Of a stretch of DNA of 64,000 bases, positions 38,104-46,173 are shown one piece after another. The stretch comes from Corynebacterium heidelbergense (lineage in GTDB: Bacteria > Actinomycetota > Actinomycetes > Mycobacteriales > Mycobacteriaceae): positions 558,001-622,000 of the forward strand of contig NZ_CP063191.1 of the NCBI RefSeq assembly GCF_028609845.1, given 5' to 3'. A model generated the notes under the pieces. That model was not told where the DNA came from. It was given only the letters and a program-made list of their open reading frames with translations, and did no database searches. Both the position numbers and the translations under genes were made by a program. Position 1 is the first letter of the stretch; every line of letters begins with the position of its first letter.

Positions 38104-38324
38104 GCCTGTCGAGGTTAGCGGGTCAAAACCCCCGTCAGGGGTAGTTCCTCTGCCAAGCCCGCGAAGTTGAGGCACCCTGGAACGTGAAACGGGGCGCCGC
38201 GGCACCCGCGCGGTTGCTGGTGGCGTCCTCAAAAGAAAACCCGGACCGCACACTGACGAACCACACGCACGAACGCAAGACAACCCCACCCGACGCACGA
38301 ACGCGACTTCAAGGACAACACACC

Positions 38325-39995
38325 ATGCATCCCCGCGCAGGACAACCAGCAACCGCCGACGACCTCACCGACATCCCCGCGCTGCTCGCCGCATACCGGG
38401 AGGTTAAGCCAGACCTGTCCGATCCCGGCCAGCGCGTGACCTTCGGTACCTCCGGGCACCGGGGCAGCTCTTTCGACGGCGCCTTCAACGAGGACCACAT
38501 CGCCGCCACCACCCAGGCCATCGTGGATTACCGGTCGGACAACGGCATCACCGGGCCCCTGTTCATCGGCCGTGACCCCCACGCGCTGTCGGAGCCGGCG
38601 GAGCAGACGGCGCTGGAGGTGCTGGTCGCCAACGGCGTTCAGGTGCTCGCAGACGCCGATGGCGGTTTTGTCCCCACCCCCGCCATCAGCGTGGCGATCC
38701 TGGACTACAACAAGAACCTGCCCGGGGGCCCCACCGGAACGGACACCGGCCGGGCCGATGGCATCGTCATCACGCCCTCCCACAACCCCCCGCGCGACGG
38801 TGGGTTCAAGTACAACCCGCCCACCGGTGGGCCGGCCGACGCGGATGCCACCAACTGGATCGCCGATCGCGCGAACGAGTACCTGGATAAGGGCCTAACC
38901 GGGGTGCGGCGAACCGCCGACCTGGGTGCGGTGGAGAAGTACGACTTCCTCGGCCACTACGTGGACGCCTTGCCGGAGGTTATCGACCTGGAGGCCATCA
39001 AGCGCGCCGGGGTGAAGATCGGCGCGGACCCGATGGGTGGCGCCAGCGTGGAGTACTGGGGGCGGATCGGCGAGGTCCACGGGCTGGATCTCACGGTGGT
39101 CAACCCCAAGACCGATCCGGCCTTCGGGTTCATGACCTTGGATAGCGACGGCAAGATCCGGATGGATTGCTCCTCGCCGTCTGCGATGGCGTCTTTGGTC
39201 TCCGCTGTGGCGGGGGAGGGGCAGGGCAGCGGTCGGCCGCGGTTCGATATCGCCACGGGTAACGACGCCGATTCCGATCGTCACGGCATCGTCACCCCCG
39301 ACGCGGGACTGATGAACCCCAACCACTACCTGGCGGTCGCGGTCGATTACCTCTTTTCCCACCGCGAGGGCTGGCCGCAGGCCGCTGCCGTGGGCAAGAC
39401 GCTGGTGAGCTCCTTCATGATCGACCGGGTCGTCGCCGGGCTCGGCCGGGAGTTGCGGGAAGTGCCCGTGGGCTTCAAGTGGTTCGTCTCCGGGCTGGTG
39501 GATGGCAGCATTGGCTTCGGAGGGGAAGAGTCCGCTGGTGCTTCCTTCCTGCGCCGAGATGGGTCGGTGTGGTCCACGGACAAGGACGGGATCATCGCGG
39601 ACCTGTTGGCCTCCGAGATCCTGGCCGTGACGGGGCAAACCCCTTCCCAGCGTTATGCCGAACTGGCCGATAAGTACGGCTCACCCGCCTATTCTCGTAT
39701 CGACGCCCCCGCCAATCGCGAGCAAAAGGAGCGCCTAAAGAAGCTAGCGGCCTCCGACGTGACGGCCAGCGAACTGGCTGGCGAGGAGATCACCGCGATC
39801 CTCACGGAGGCGCCTGGCAACGGCGCGGCCATCGGCGGGCTGAAGGTCACGACGAAGAACGCCTGGTTCGCCGCACGCCCCTCCGGCACCGAGGACAAAT
39901 ACAAGATCTACGCCGAAAGCTTCGGGGGAGACGAGCACCTCAAGCGGGTGCTGGAAGAGGCACAGGCCGTGGTCTCTGGCGTTCTGGAGGGCTAA
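38325..39995 (+). CDS. pgm: Phosphoglucomutase (alpha-D-glucose)
   Basis: Interconverts glucose-1-phosphate and glucose-6-phosphate, linking glycolysis with glycogen, trehalose and cell-wall sugars. The 556-residue protein has FGTSGHRG (about 45-52), the phosphoserine loop [11 protein letters not shown] (Ser153), the metal loop DADSDRHG (about 313-320) and the sugar-phosphate [13 protein letters not shown] near the end, as in the E. coli Pgm class. ATG at 38325; the open frame upstream is low-complexity. A TGGCGTCC octamer lies 97 bases before the start. Confidence 0.96.
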   Translation: MHPRAGQPATADDLTDIPALLAAYREVKPDLSDPGQRVTFGTSGHRGSSFDGAFNEDHIAATTQAIVDYRSDNGITGPLFIGRDPHALSEPAEQTALEVLVANGVQVLADADGGFVPTPAISVAILDYNKNLPGGPTGTDTGRADGIVITPSHNPPRDGGFKYNPPTGGPADADATNWIADRANEYLDKGLTGVRRTADLGAVEKYDFLGHYVDALPEVIDLEAIKRAGVKIGADPMGGASVEYWGRIGEVHGLDLTVVNPKTDPAFGFMTLDSDGKIRMDCSSPSAMASLVSAVAGEGQGSGRPRFDIATGNDADSDRHGIVTPDAGLMNPNHYLAVAVDYLFSHREGWPQAAAVGKTLVSSFMIDRVVAGLGRELREVPVGFKWFVSGLVDGSIGFGGEESAGASFLRRDGSVWSTDKDGIIADLLASEILAVTGQTPSQRYAELADKYGSPAYSRIDAPANREQKERLKKLAASDVTASELAGEEITAILTEAPGNGAAIGGLKVTTKNAWFAARPSGTEDKYKIYAESFGGDEHLKRVLEEAQAVVSGVLEG

Positions 39996-40156
39996 GGCGG
40001 CTAGTGTTTAAGCCGTGAGCACCCGCCCACATCCACCGCTGATCTGCCGTGCGGTGGGTCCTGCCGGTCTCGCGTAGACGGATGGAGCCACTGCGGTGGG
40101 CAGCTCGAAGGTGATAGAGGCGGGGCGAACTCTGCCCAACGTGGAAGGAACCGCAA

Positions 40157-41023
40157 GTGAGCGAAGAGAACAAGGCCGAATCGGCCAAGAAGGCCGCCCA
40201 GGCCAAGGCCGAGACGGCGAAAGATACCGCCAGTGGCAAGGTGCACGAGGTCAAGGGGCAACGCGCCGGTGGTGTCAAGGACGTCCGGACCAGTAAGAAG
40301 ATCAAGTCCCCGAAGAAGTCCGGCGGTCGCGGCTTCATTTGGGCTGTTCTGGCCATTGTCGCGATTGCTGCTATGGTCGTGGCCCTCTTAGCATGGCAGG
40401 GATCGCAGAAGGACAGCATCGAAGGCAAGATGCCGCAACAGGACGTGAACTTCACGGCGAAGGTGGACGGCAACGCTGTGGAATTGGCGTCCCCAAATCT
40501 CAAAGACGGTGCCCCGACGGTCGAGATTTTCGAGGATTTCAGCTGCCCCCACTGCGCCGAACTGAACGAAGCTGACCAGGGCGATGTGCGCCAGGCCCTC
40601 AACGATGGCCGCCTCAAGGTCCGATACAACTTCCTAAACTTCCTGGACCGCAAGGGGCCAGCTTCCTCCACCCGGGAGGCCGGAGCTGCGATGGCAGTGG
40701 CGAATACCGGGAACGCAAAGGCTTTCTGGAACTACCACGACTACCTGATGGAAGAGCAGGCCACGGTTGTAAACCAGTGGGGCAACGAGGAGCTGGGCAA
40801 GGCCGCCTCGGCGTATGACCTGGACGGGTCCGTCGTGGACAGCATCAAGAACGGTGAGGCGGAGAAGCTCGGCGAGGAAGTGGGCAAAGCCAACGGTGAC
40901 GAGCTGACGAAGCGGATCCAGACGGTTTCCTCCCCGGTTGTGTTCGTGGACGGCAAGCAGTACCAGATCAAGGCTGGGCCTGATGGAAAGCCGAAGTCCT
41001 GGGTCTCGGACGTGGTGAAGTAG
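40157..41023 (+). CDS. Membrane-anchored DsbA-like thiol oxidoreductase
   Basis: 288 residues: a Lys/Ala-rich cytoplasmic N-terminus (1-58), one membrane helix (about 60-80), then an extracytoplasmic thioredoxin/DsbA-like domain. The redox motif is CPHC (C130 and C133, in FEDFSCPHCAEL), and the cis-Pro loop is SSPVVFVDG. This is the layout of actinobacterial DsbA/MdbA-type proteins that form disulfides in secreted proteins, re-oxidised by a VKOR such as that at 54428. GTG at 40157 has GGAAGGAA upstream. It is the last gene before tRNA-Ala(GGC). Confidence 0.88.
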   Translation: MSEENKAESAKKAAQAKAETAKDTASGKVHEVKGQRAGGVKDVRTSKKIKSPKKSGGRGFIWAVLAIVAIAAMVVALLAWQGSQKDSIEGKMPQQDVNFTAKVDGNAVELASPNLKDGAPTVEIFEDFSCPHCAELNEADQGDVRQALNDGRLKVRYNFLNFLDRKGPASSTREAGAAMAVANTGNAKAFWNYHDYLMEEQATVVNQWGNEELGKAASAYDLDGSVVDSIKNGEAEKLGEEVGKANGDELTKRIQTVSSPVVFVDGKQYQIKAGPDGKPKSWVSDVVK

Positions 41024-41103
41024 GGCCACAGGTTGACCGGGGGCGGCGCCGAGACGGCCCCGGTGCGGGACTGGCCGGTTGGACGATTGAGACTACGGTG
41101 AGA

Positions 41104-41153
41104 CCGCCCCGAACGGTGCCGGGAACAACCGCCCCGAACGGTGCCGGGAACAA
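41104..41153. repeat. Two 25-bp tandem repeats
   Basis: CCGCCCCGAACGGTGCCGGG plus AACAA, twice without gap, with the first bases of a third unit. Between the DsbA-like gene and tRNA-Ala. Confidence 0.9.
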
Positions 41154-41240
41154 CCGCCGTGAGCTGCTGATTTGGCCGGGTTAGCGCCGGTGTTGTACCT
41201 TTAGGGCCGTTCGGTTCGGCACCTACAGTGCTGATCACGA

Positions 41241-41313
41241 GGGGCTATGGCGCAGCTGGTAGCGCACCACACTGGCAGTGTGGGGGTCACGGGTTCGAGT
41301 CCCGTTAGCTCCA
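41241..41313 (+). tRNA. tRNA-Ala (anticodon GGC)
   Basis: Full cloverleaf: acceptor GGGGCTA/TAGCTCC, D arm GCGC...GCGC, anticodon loop CTGGCAG (GGC, decoding GCC), T loop TTCGAGT, discriminator A. Its 3' end forms the left attachment site of the island that follows. Confidence 0.95.
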
Positions 41314-41324
41314 CAAGTACGTTT

Positions 41325-41352
41325 CCCCCCGGTCGTTTGGCCGGGGGTTTTT
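41325..41352 (+). terminator. Terminator after tRNA-Ala(GGC)
   Basis: Stem CCCCCGGTC / GGCCGGGGG with a 4-base loop and TTTTT. A similar hairpin follows the tRNA-3'-end copy at 46591. Confidence 0.85.
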
Positions 41353-41424
41353 CCATGTCTGCGCTGGTAGAGGCCGGGTAGGGCGTTCTCGCCTGTGGAC
41401 AGTTGTTGACTCTAGGGGACACCC

Positions 41425-41467
41425 GTAGGGCAAAGTTAGGACAATGTTAGGGCAAAATTGGGGCAAC
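41425..41467. repeat. Iteron-like direct repeats (GTTAGGGCAAA) beside the integrase stub
   Basis: Four consecutive 10-11-bp variants: GTAGGGCAAA, GTTAGGACAAT, GTTAGGGCAAA and ATTGGGGCAAC. One more GTTAGGGCAAA lies at the far end of the island (46527). Their place between att site and integrase start fits arm-type integrase binding sites; that is inference. Confidence 0.6.
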
Positions 41468-41516
41468 GCCTTGCCCCCAACCCCACCGCCCGCTCTCTGG
41501 CCGGAAGGCAAGCCTC

Positions 41517-41661
41517 ATGTCCCGTAGGACGTTCGGCTCCGTTCGATACCTCCGTTCCGCAGCAGATGCCCCCCGCAAACGGCAAGGGCGATATTGGGCC
41601 CGCTATAACGCGCCGAATGGTGCACGCATTAAGGCCCCGTCCACACGGAATGTGAACATCC
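41517..41661 (+). pseudogene. Truncated tyrosine integrase (N-terminal stub)
   Basis: ATG at 41517 after GGAAGG opens a frame reading RRTFGSVRYLRS, then GRYWARYNAPNGARIKAPST. This is the typical N-terminal arm-binding domain of actinobacterial phage integrases (RRSFGSIR... RYQARY... P.G). After about 48 codons homology stops abruptly and the frame closes at 41693 in unrelated sequence that belongs, in another frame, to the next pseudogene. The SAM-like and catalytic domains are gone, so the island cannot move by its own integrase. A deletion joined this stub to the middle of the secreted-protein gene. Confidence 0.6.
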
Positions 41662-41662
41662 A

Positions 41663-41921
41663 ATCGAGCCTATCAGCCACGAAAGCAGCTTAAAGTGCAA
41701 GTTCTACCTATGGTGGCGCGATGCCCCACTCATGGGCGATGGGGAAACCCCGGGGCAACCAGGGGCAATCTAAGTACGAGCAAAGAAACATCGAGTTTCG
41801 GTGTAACGGAGATGTGAATACGACGTTTATCGGCAATACCAAAGGTAATGTTGTATCCAACGGGGAAACCTTTCATGCCAGCGCGAATACCAAAGTGTTC
41901 GAGGAGGCCTGCAGAGTCTGA
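41663..41921 (+). pseudogene. Broken copy A of the island secreted protein
   Basis: Translating in two frames gives clear homology to the second half of the secreted protein at 43386. First frame: PISHESSLK and YLWWRDAPL, ending at a TAA. A second frame then reads EQRNIEFRCNGDV, FIGNT and FEEACRV. The N-terminal half with the signal peptide is missing and one frameshift separates the pieces, so the gene is dead. The stop overlaps the start of the intact partner gene (TGATG), preserving the operon arrangement seen in copy B. Confidence 0.75.
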
Positions 41922-42328
41922 TGTGGCGTCGACGTAAGAAGAGAGATATTCCGGAAGTCTTCATACTCTTCGAGCGAGACAACGAGTCGCTTAGTGAGCA
42001 GTTTGCAGGCTTAGCTCGCACAGAGCAGGAGGCCTGCGCCATAGCTAGGCCTTTAGATACGGATACCGCCCACTGTCTAATCGAACGCGTTGAACTGGAA
42101 GGCTGGGAAGGCAAGGTCACAGAATCCACTTTCCCCGATGTTGTCTATCTGGCTTTCAGGGAAGGGCGCGAGCAGGGAAAACCAGACTCCGGACGTGGAC
42201 TGGACCCGGAAATTCTCGGGGCGTTCACGACAGGGGCTGCTGCTCAAAAGCGTATTGAGCAACGCCGACCCGAAAACACTGTTTCTACACAGTTCAACAT
42301 CTGGCGCGTCGGCTTCGAGCTGGTCTAG
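41921..42328 (+). CDS. Cytosolic partner protein, copy A (unknown family)
   Basis: 135 residues, no signal peptide or membrane segment, acidic. It is homologous to the protein at 43961: shared landmarks are VFILFERD / VLVVFARD, GLA...EQE, C-L-E-x-V-x-L-x-GWEG, VYLAFR-GR / VYLVFR-GR, DPEI-GAF and a Trp near the C-terminus. The start overlaps the stop of the broken upstream gene (TGATG). Its frame is intact although its partner is destroyed, which argues for a function of its own. Function unknown; an immunity role against the secreted protein is a hypothesis. Confidence 0.7.
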   Translation: MWRRRKKRDIPEVFILFERDNESLSEQFAGLARTEQEACAIARPLDTDTAHCLIERVELEGWEGKVTESTFPDVVYLAFREGREQGKPDSGRGLDPEILGAFTTGAAAQKRIEQRRPENTVSTQFNIWRVGFELV

Positions 42329-42390
42329 TACCACACCCAAGCCGGGTGGCGGTGGCTTGCAGTCCCAGCGTCTCAGATGATTGACCGCAG

Positions 42391-42833
42391 TCACGGCTCG
42401 TCGTGGACGAGTTCGATGGGTTCATCGTCGTACACCGCGCCACCCCCTGGGCCCTGCTTGAAGTTCGGTAGCCCCGGGAGCGTGCGCTAGGCAGAGACCC
42501 GATCCGGGGCGTTCGTGCGCTCAGCAGGATTCGAACCTGCGCTGGAACGGATTTTGAATCCGTTGCCTTTAATAGTTGGGCTATGAGCGCGGGCGCGGGA
42601 TTGGTGTTCAGGTACCGTTCCAGGACCGTTTAGCGTGCCTATGTGCGCGGGAAATGCCGCGCCAATCCCGGGGGACGATGCGGAGTAATAGGAACCGGGT
42701 GCTGGGCTGTGGCTAGGGGTGCGCCCTTGGCCAGCCCAGCGGCCCGGTGTTCGGTGATCCCCCCGGCCATGCCCGGGGGTTTCACACCCGCAGAGCACGC
42801 TTTGCCCGGCGCGGTGGGTGTGTCTGTGAGTGG
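42391..42833. repeat. 443-bp direct repeat, left copy (contains tRNA)
   Basis: Nearly identical to 45087-45529; I see one substitution inside (42620 region, T versus G) and one near the right edge. It carries the atypical tRNA and, on the minus strand at 42391-42486, a 31-codon tail of a phage-type protein ending YDDEPIELVHDEP without a visible start codon. The near identity implies recent duplication or continuing recombination. Confidence 0.95.
42516..42590 (-). tRNA. Atypical tRNA, anticodon CAA (Leu-like), copy 1
   Basis: Minus strand folds into a tRNA: acceptor GCGCTCA/TGAGCGC, anticodon stem ACGGA/TCCGT with loop TTCAAAA (anticodon CAA), T arm GCAGG-TTCGAAT-CCTGC, discriminator A. Two points are unusual. 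The variable region is only about 6 nt, whereas bacterial tRNA-Leu has a long variable arm. The D arm has a 3-bp stem and its loop lacks the conserved GG. Total 75 nt. It may be a mobile-element tRNA read differently from its anticodon, or a degenerate one. Confidence 0.75.
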
Positions 42834-42872
42834 GCCTAGGTCTGCGAGTAGTTGTTTGCGGCGTTGGTATGC

Positions 42873-42995
42873 CTATAGGTGATAGTGGGTTGCTTCACGG
42901 TAGGTTTTGACGCGGCATCCTTCGCTGCACCATTGCCGCCGCCCCGATACCTCCGTGTCGCAACCTCTGCATGCTTTCGGCACGCGTGAAAGCAC
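42873..42995 (-). CDS. Small zinc-finger protein, phage-like
   Basis: A 40-residue frame from GTG 42995 to TAG. It reads CRGC near the start, then WCSEGCRVKTYRE: four Cys as CxxC-(n)-CxxxC, followed by basic residues. This is the FCS-like short zinc-finger pattern often found in actinophage and actinobacterial small proteins (C..C...WCS..CR..YR), probably nucleic-acid binding. A G-rich stretch precedes the GTG, but spacing is short. Its codons make sense only in this frame. Function inferred from the motif. Confidence 0.55.
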   Translation of the reverse strand: MLSRVPKACRGCDTEVSGRRQWCSEGCRVKTYREATHYHL

Positions 42996-43385
42996 CCCCC
43001 CGGTTATTCAGTTGTGTTGCTGCTGCGAAGTCCACCCGGGTGTCCGTGCTGGAACTGCACCCACCCCTTCGGGTATCCCCCGCGCTGTTAGGGTTCCTCA
43101 ACTTTGCTGTTGCGTGATTGCGTATCAGCCATGTGGTCACACTCCCGGCGTGACGCCCTGGCGTGTTGGCAATGGTTCCCGTAGGTGGAAAGTCACACTC
43201 TGATCCGACTTGCAGCCTCGCCGAGGTGTTTCCCCCGCTCGGCCACAGCTCACCAGAACTGACACCACAGCCCCGCTGAACCCAGTCCGGGCTGTTGCGC
43301 TGCATATCAACTACCCGCGCCTTACCATAGGAGCTGCTCCCAACAAGACCAGCAGGGGAGCGACCGCACACCCGAAAGGACAGCG
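42996..43385. other. Gene-free stretch before the secreted-protein gene
   Basis: About 390 bp; presumably the promoter region of the pair at 43386. A minus-strand open frame runs through it but has no ribosome site and does not look like a protein I know. Confidence 0.45.
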
Positions 43386-43964
43386 ATGGGTACCCGTAAA
43401 ACTCTGCGCCTCGCCAGCCTCGCGCTCGCCTGCGCGCTCCCCTTCTCCAGCACCGCGGCCGTTAACGCTCAGGAGGCCTCTACCCCCGCACCACAGGAAT
43501 ACGACATCAACCTCGGAGATCAACACGCAGTCAGGTACGTCTTGGACGGTTCCGATCAACCGCAGGGGCTCGGCGAAAAGCAACTGATTACCGAACGCTA
43601 TGGCCCTTGCACTCTTTCGCCCTCCGTAGTACACGTTCGCACCGGCACCCCAAGCGAGGGAAAAGTCATAGGATTTAAACCATTCACCCAATGTGACCGG
43701 CCGGTTGAGTCCATCAGCCACGAAAGTAGGCTCAAATACGAGTACTACCTTTGGTGGAGGGATGCACCCCTCGCCGGAGGAGTGCCTGCCAGATCCAGCA
43801 ACAGCAACGAGTCTAGACTCGAGCAAAGGAGCATCGAGTTCCACTGCAATGGCGACGTCGATACCAATTTTATAGGCAACACTGTGGGCACGGTAGTCGC
43901 AGCAGGGCGGACTTACCACGCTGCCGTAAATACGCCCCTGTTCCGGGAAGCGTGCAAAGTATGA
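43386..43964 (+). CDS. Secreted Cys-containing protein, copy B (unknown family)
   Basis: 192 residues with a Sec signal peptide (basic MGTRK, hydrophobic core, cleavage after VNAQ or just before it, about residue 29). The mature part of about 160 residues has four Cys (GPC, TQC, FHC, EAC), enough for two disulfides, and no membrane anchor or LPxTG motif. I do not recognise the family. AAAGGAC precedes the ATG. The downstream gene overlaps it by ATGA, so the two are translationally coupled. A truncated homologue lies at 41663. A secreted toxin or enzyme are possibilities; nothing identifies an active site. Confidence 0.8.
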   Translation: MGTRKTLRLASLALACALPFSSTAAVNAQEASTPAPQEYDINLGDQHAVRYVLDGSDQPQGLGEKQLITERYGPCTLSPSVVHVRTGTPSEGKVIGFKPFTQCDRPVESISHESRLKYEYYLWWRDAPLAGGVPARSSNSNESRLEQRSIEFHCNGDVDTNFIGNTVGTVVAAGRTYHAAVNTPLFREACKV

Positions 43965-44386
43965 AACTACGCAACGAGCGGCAGTGCTCAAAGGTGTTAG
44001 TGGTTTTCGCAAGGGACAGGGAAACCCTCGAGGAGGACTTTGTTGGTCTCGCGTTAGATCGCGAACAAGAGCTCCACGTCAGGGAAGTAGTGGAATCACC
44101 GGAACTACAGTGCCTAACGGAGGAGGTTAAACTCCGAGGGTGGGAAGGCGGTTACAGCGAAAACCACAAACCCGAGCTAGTTTACCTGGTTTTCCGTGGC
44201 GGACGGGCGCAGAACCAGGGCCACTCAGACGACGATTTTGATCCGGAGATTTACGGAGCGTTTGTCGATCGCCAGCAAGCAGAATGGTTCGCCGAGAAGG
44301 ACCGCTACATCGGCCAAAAGATCGTACCCCTGCACGTATGGGAGCTAAAACCAGGGTGGACATCAAGCAACCTCAGATGGGATTGA
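43961..44386 (+). CDS. Cytosolic partner protein, copy B (unknown family)
   Basis: 141 residues from ATG 43961, whose ATGA overlaps the upstream stop (a GTG at 43952 would add three residues). No signal peptide; acidic, with LRGWEGGYSENHKPELVYL and DFDPEIYGAF as the blocks best conserved with copy A at 41921. C-terminus Trp-rich (VWELKPGW). Identity with copy A is roughly one third by eye. The coupled arrangement with a secreted upstream protein is the same in both copies, so the pair is a unit. Function unknown. Confidence 0.75.
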   Translation: MKLRNERQCSKVLVVFARDRETLEEDFVGLALDREQELHVREVVESPELQCLTEEVKLRGWEGGYSENHKPELVYLVFRGGRAQNQGHSDDDFDPEIYGAFVDRQQAEWFAEKDRYIGQKIVPLHVWELKPGWTSSNLRWD

Positions 44387-44477
44387 TGCGCCCCACGATA
44401 ACGAGTCCGAGTAACGAACATATTCAGATCTCTCTGATGAGTGCTCCAACTAACTAGCTCCGCAGAAAAGTGAAGCA

Positions 44478-44741
44478 ATGACAGAACGCACCCTGCTTCT
44501 TCTGGGGGTTGGCGCGCTTCTTGTGTCAGCCATAGCGTTCGGCTTCACTGGCAGGTACCTTCTCGCCGGGCTCATCACCCTCGCCGCTCTCCTTGTCTTC
44601 TGGTTCATGCCGAAACACGGCACCGCGATCCGGAAGTCTGACGGGCCTGTGCCGTCGCCATCCGAGGTGAAGGCTTATCGTCAGGAGCACCCGGGCACAA
44701 GCGTCTCGGAGGCTGTGTCTGAGCCTCAGAGAGGCAAGTAG
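44478..44741 (+). CDS. Small two-helix membrane protein
   Basis: 87 residues: two hydrophobic segments (about 4-22 and 28-45) joined by a short turn, then a Pro/Ser/Glu-rich cytoplasmic-looking tail. No family recognised. It lies 91 bp after the coupled pair on the same strand and could belong to it; no counterpart follows copy A. Confidence 0.5.
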   Translation: MTERTLLLLGVGALLVSAIAFGFTGRYLLAGLITLAALLVFWFMPKHGTAIRKSDGPVPSPSEVKAYRQEHPGTSVSEAVSEPQRGK

Positions 44742-44832
44742 TCTATCCGCCATCGTTCGCATTAAGCTTGCGGCGGATGTTCATGCATTCTGAATCGCAT
44801 CCCCGCGTGCATCTTGGGCCATGAAACACCTT

Positions 44833-45063
44833 TCAGTCGCGTTCGCGGTTCTCTCGCCCATCGAGGCTGTGGTGCTTATACATCCACCCCATTCCGCCTT
44901 CTGGCCGGGGGCGGGGAACCACTTGTGGGCCACAGACGCACTCATTCGTTGCAATGTCGTGGCGTACTAGGTCGTTGGTGGGCCATACCGCAACGTGGAC
45001 GTCGTTGATCTCATCTATCCCCCAGACCTTAAGGCCGAGCTGTTCGGCTTCGGTTGAGGTCAT
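44833..45063 (-). CDS. Small phage-like protein (HHSLDGRE type)
   Basis: 76 residues. It contains VHVAVWPTNDLVRHD, CVCGP and KHHSLDGRE, a pattern I associate with small conserved actinophage proteins of unknown function (HV.P..DL..H...C.CGP... HHSLDGR). ATG 45063 follows AAAGGGCGGGC. On the same strand, just upstream, lie the YDDEPIELVHDEP tail and the tRNA of the right repeat, so this side keeps the original phage order tRNA - tail - this gene. Confidence 0.6.
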   Translation of the reverse strand: MTSTEAEQLGLKVWGIDEINDVHVAVWPTNDLVRHDIATNECVCGPQVVPRPRPEGGMGWMYKHHSLDGRENRERD

Positions 45064-45086
45064 TAAGCCCGCCCTTTGTCGGCCTA

Positions 45087-45529
45087 TCACGGCTCGTCGT
45101 GGACGAGTTCGATGGGTTCATCGTCGTACACCGCGCCACCCCCTGGGCCCTGCTTGAAGTTCGGTAGCCCCGGGAGCGTGCGCTAGGCAGAGACCCGATC
45201 CGGGGCGTTCGTGCGCTCAGCAGGATTCGAACCTGCGCTGGAACGGATTTTGAATCCGTTGCCTTTAATAGTTGGGCTATGAGCGCGGGCGCGGGATTGG
45301 TGTTCAGGTACCGTGCCAGGACCGTTTAGCGTGCCTATGTGCGCGGGAAATGCCGCGCCAATCCCGGGGGACGATGCGGAGTAATAGGAACCGGGTGCTG
45401 GGCTGTGGCTAGGGGTGCGCCCTTGGCCAGCCCAGCGGCCCGGTGTTCGGTGATCCCCCCGGCCATGCCCGGGGGTTTCACACCCGCAGAGCACGCTTTG
45501 CCCGGCGCGGTGGGTGTGTCTGGGAGTGG
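45087..45529. repeat. 443-bp direct repeat, right copy (contains tRNA)
   Basis: Second copy of 42391-42833, offset 2696 bp, same orientation. The 2.25 kb between the copies holds the zinc-finger gene, the intact secreted/cytosolic pair and two small genes; recombination between the copies would delete exactly this module. Confidence 0.95.
45212..45286 (-). tRNA. Atypical tRNA, anticodon CAA (Leu-like), copy 2
   Basis: Identical to the copy at 42516-42590: short variable region, 3-bp D stem, D loop without GG. It is followed on the minus strand by the phage-type tail and the 76-residue gene. Confidence 0.75.
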
Positions 45530-45708
45530 TGGGGTTTGTTTTTGAGTACACCTGTGGACCGGGCGGGAAACTTCGACCGCGTTCATTTAGGGTTGTTCAA
45601 CTTTTGGGGCGGGGTGGGCGGTTCTGGGGGTTGGGGGTGTGCGCTCTGGGCACCGTTGTGGTTGGGTGCTTTCGAGGGGATATGCCCATATTCGCCTCAG
45701 AACAGGCC

Positions 45709-45933
45709 TTAGAGCGGTTTTCGCTTGTTCTCTAGCCCTTTGTTGCTACTTGAGAAGGGTGTGATCATTGCCTCAGAGGGGCCTACAGCGCGCCGGCGTC
45801 CGGAAACACACCACACCATGATTCCCGGGCCGTGAAGGCTGATAGTGCCGACATGGACTAGATCCCCCCGGGGGTTCGCGAGACCTGTACACACCACTAG
45901 CGACTGTGAAGCCCGAGGCCGCGTCGATGGCAC
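45709..45933 (-). CDS. Possible small phage-like protein
   Basis: 74 codons from ATG, with GDLVHVGTISLHGPGIMVWC flanked by a second Cys upstream, a phrase reminiscent of short Cys-containing phage proteins. No ribosome site is evident and the C-terminus is uninformative. Weak call; the surrounding 45.5-46.2 kb is otherwise non-coding to my reading. Confidence 0.25.
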   Translation of the reverse strand: MPSTRPRASQSLVVCTGLANPRGDLVHVGTISLHGPGIMVWCVSGRRRAVGPSEAMITPFSSSNKGLENKRKPL

Positions 45934-45998
45934 GGAGGGAGTATGTCCCCCTACCGGGTCACGGGCGGTCGATAGGGCACGCCTCAGCCGCTAGCGCG

Positions 45999-46026
45999 GA
46001 ATACCCCTACTTGGATGGGGGTATTC
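45999..46026. other. Hairpin in the island
   Basis: GAATACCCC / GGGGGTATTC with a 9-base loop. No T run; role unknown. Confidence 0.5.
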
Positions 46027-46173
46027 GACGGGGAGTGGCCACGGCACACGTTAACCCGGTTGAGTAGAGCGCGGGCCGGTGGGGATCCCAGGTGGGCAGC
46101 ATGGGCCTATGGGGCCGTGGCAGGGTGAACCCGGCGCGGTGACCTGTCTTCAGGAGCGCGGGCGGTGGCGCGG

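Noticed and set aside
42895..43371. 158-codon minus-strand frame in the island
   Set aside because: The overlapping 40-residue zinc-finger frame is far more protein-like; the long frame has no motif or ribosome site.
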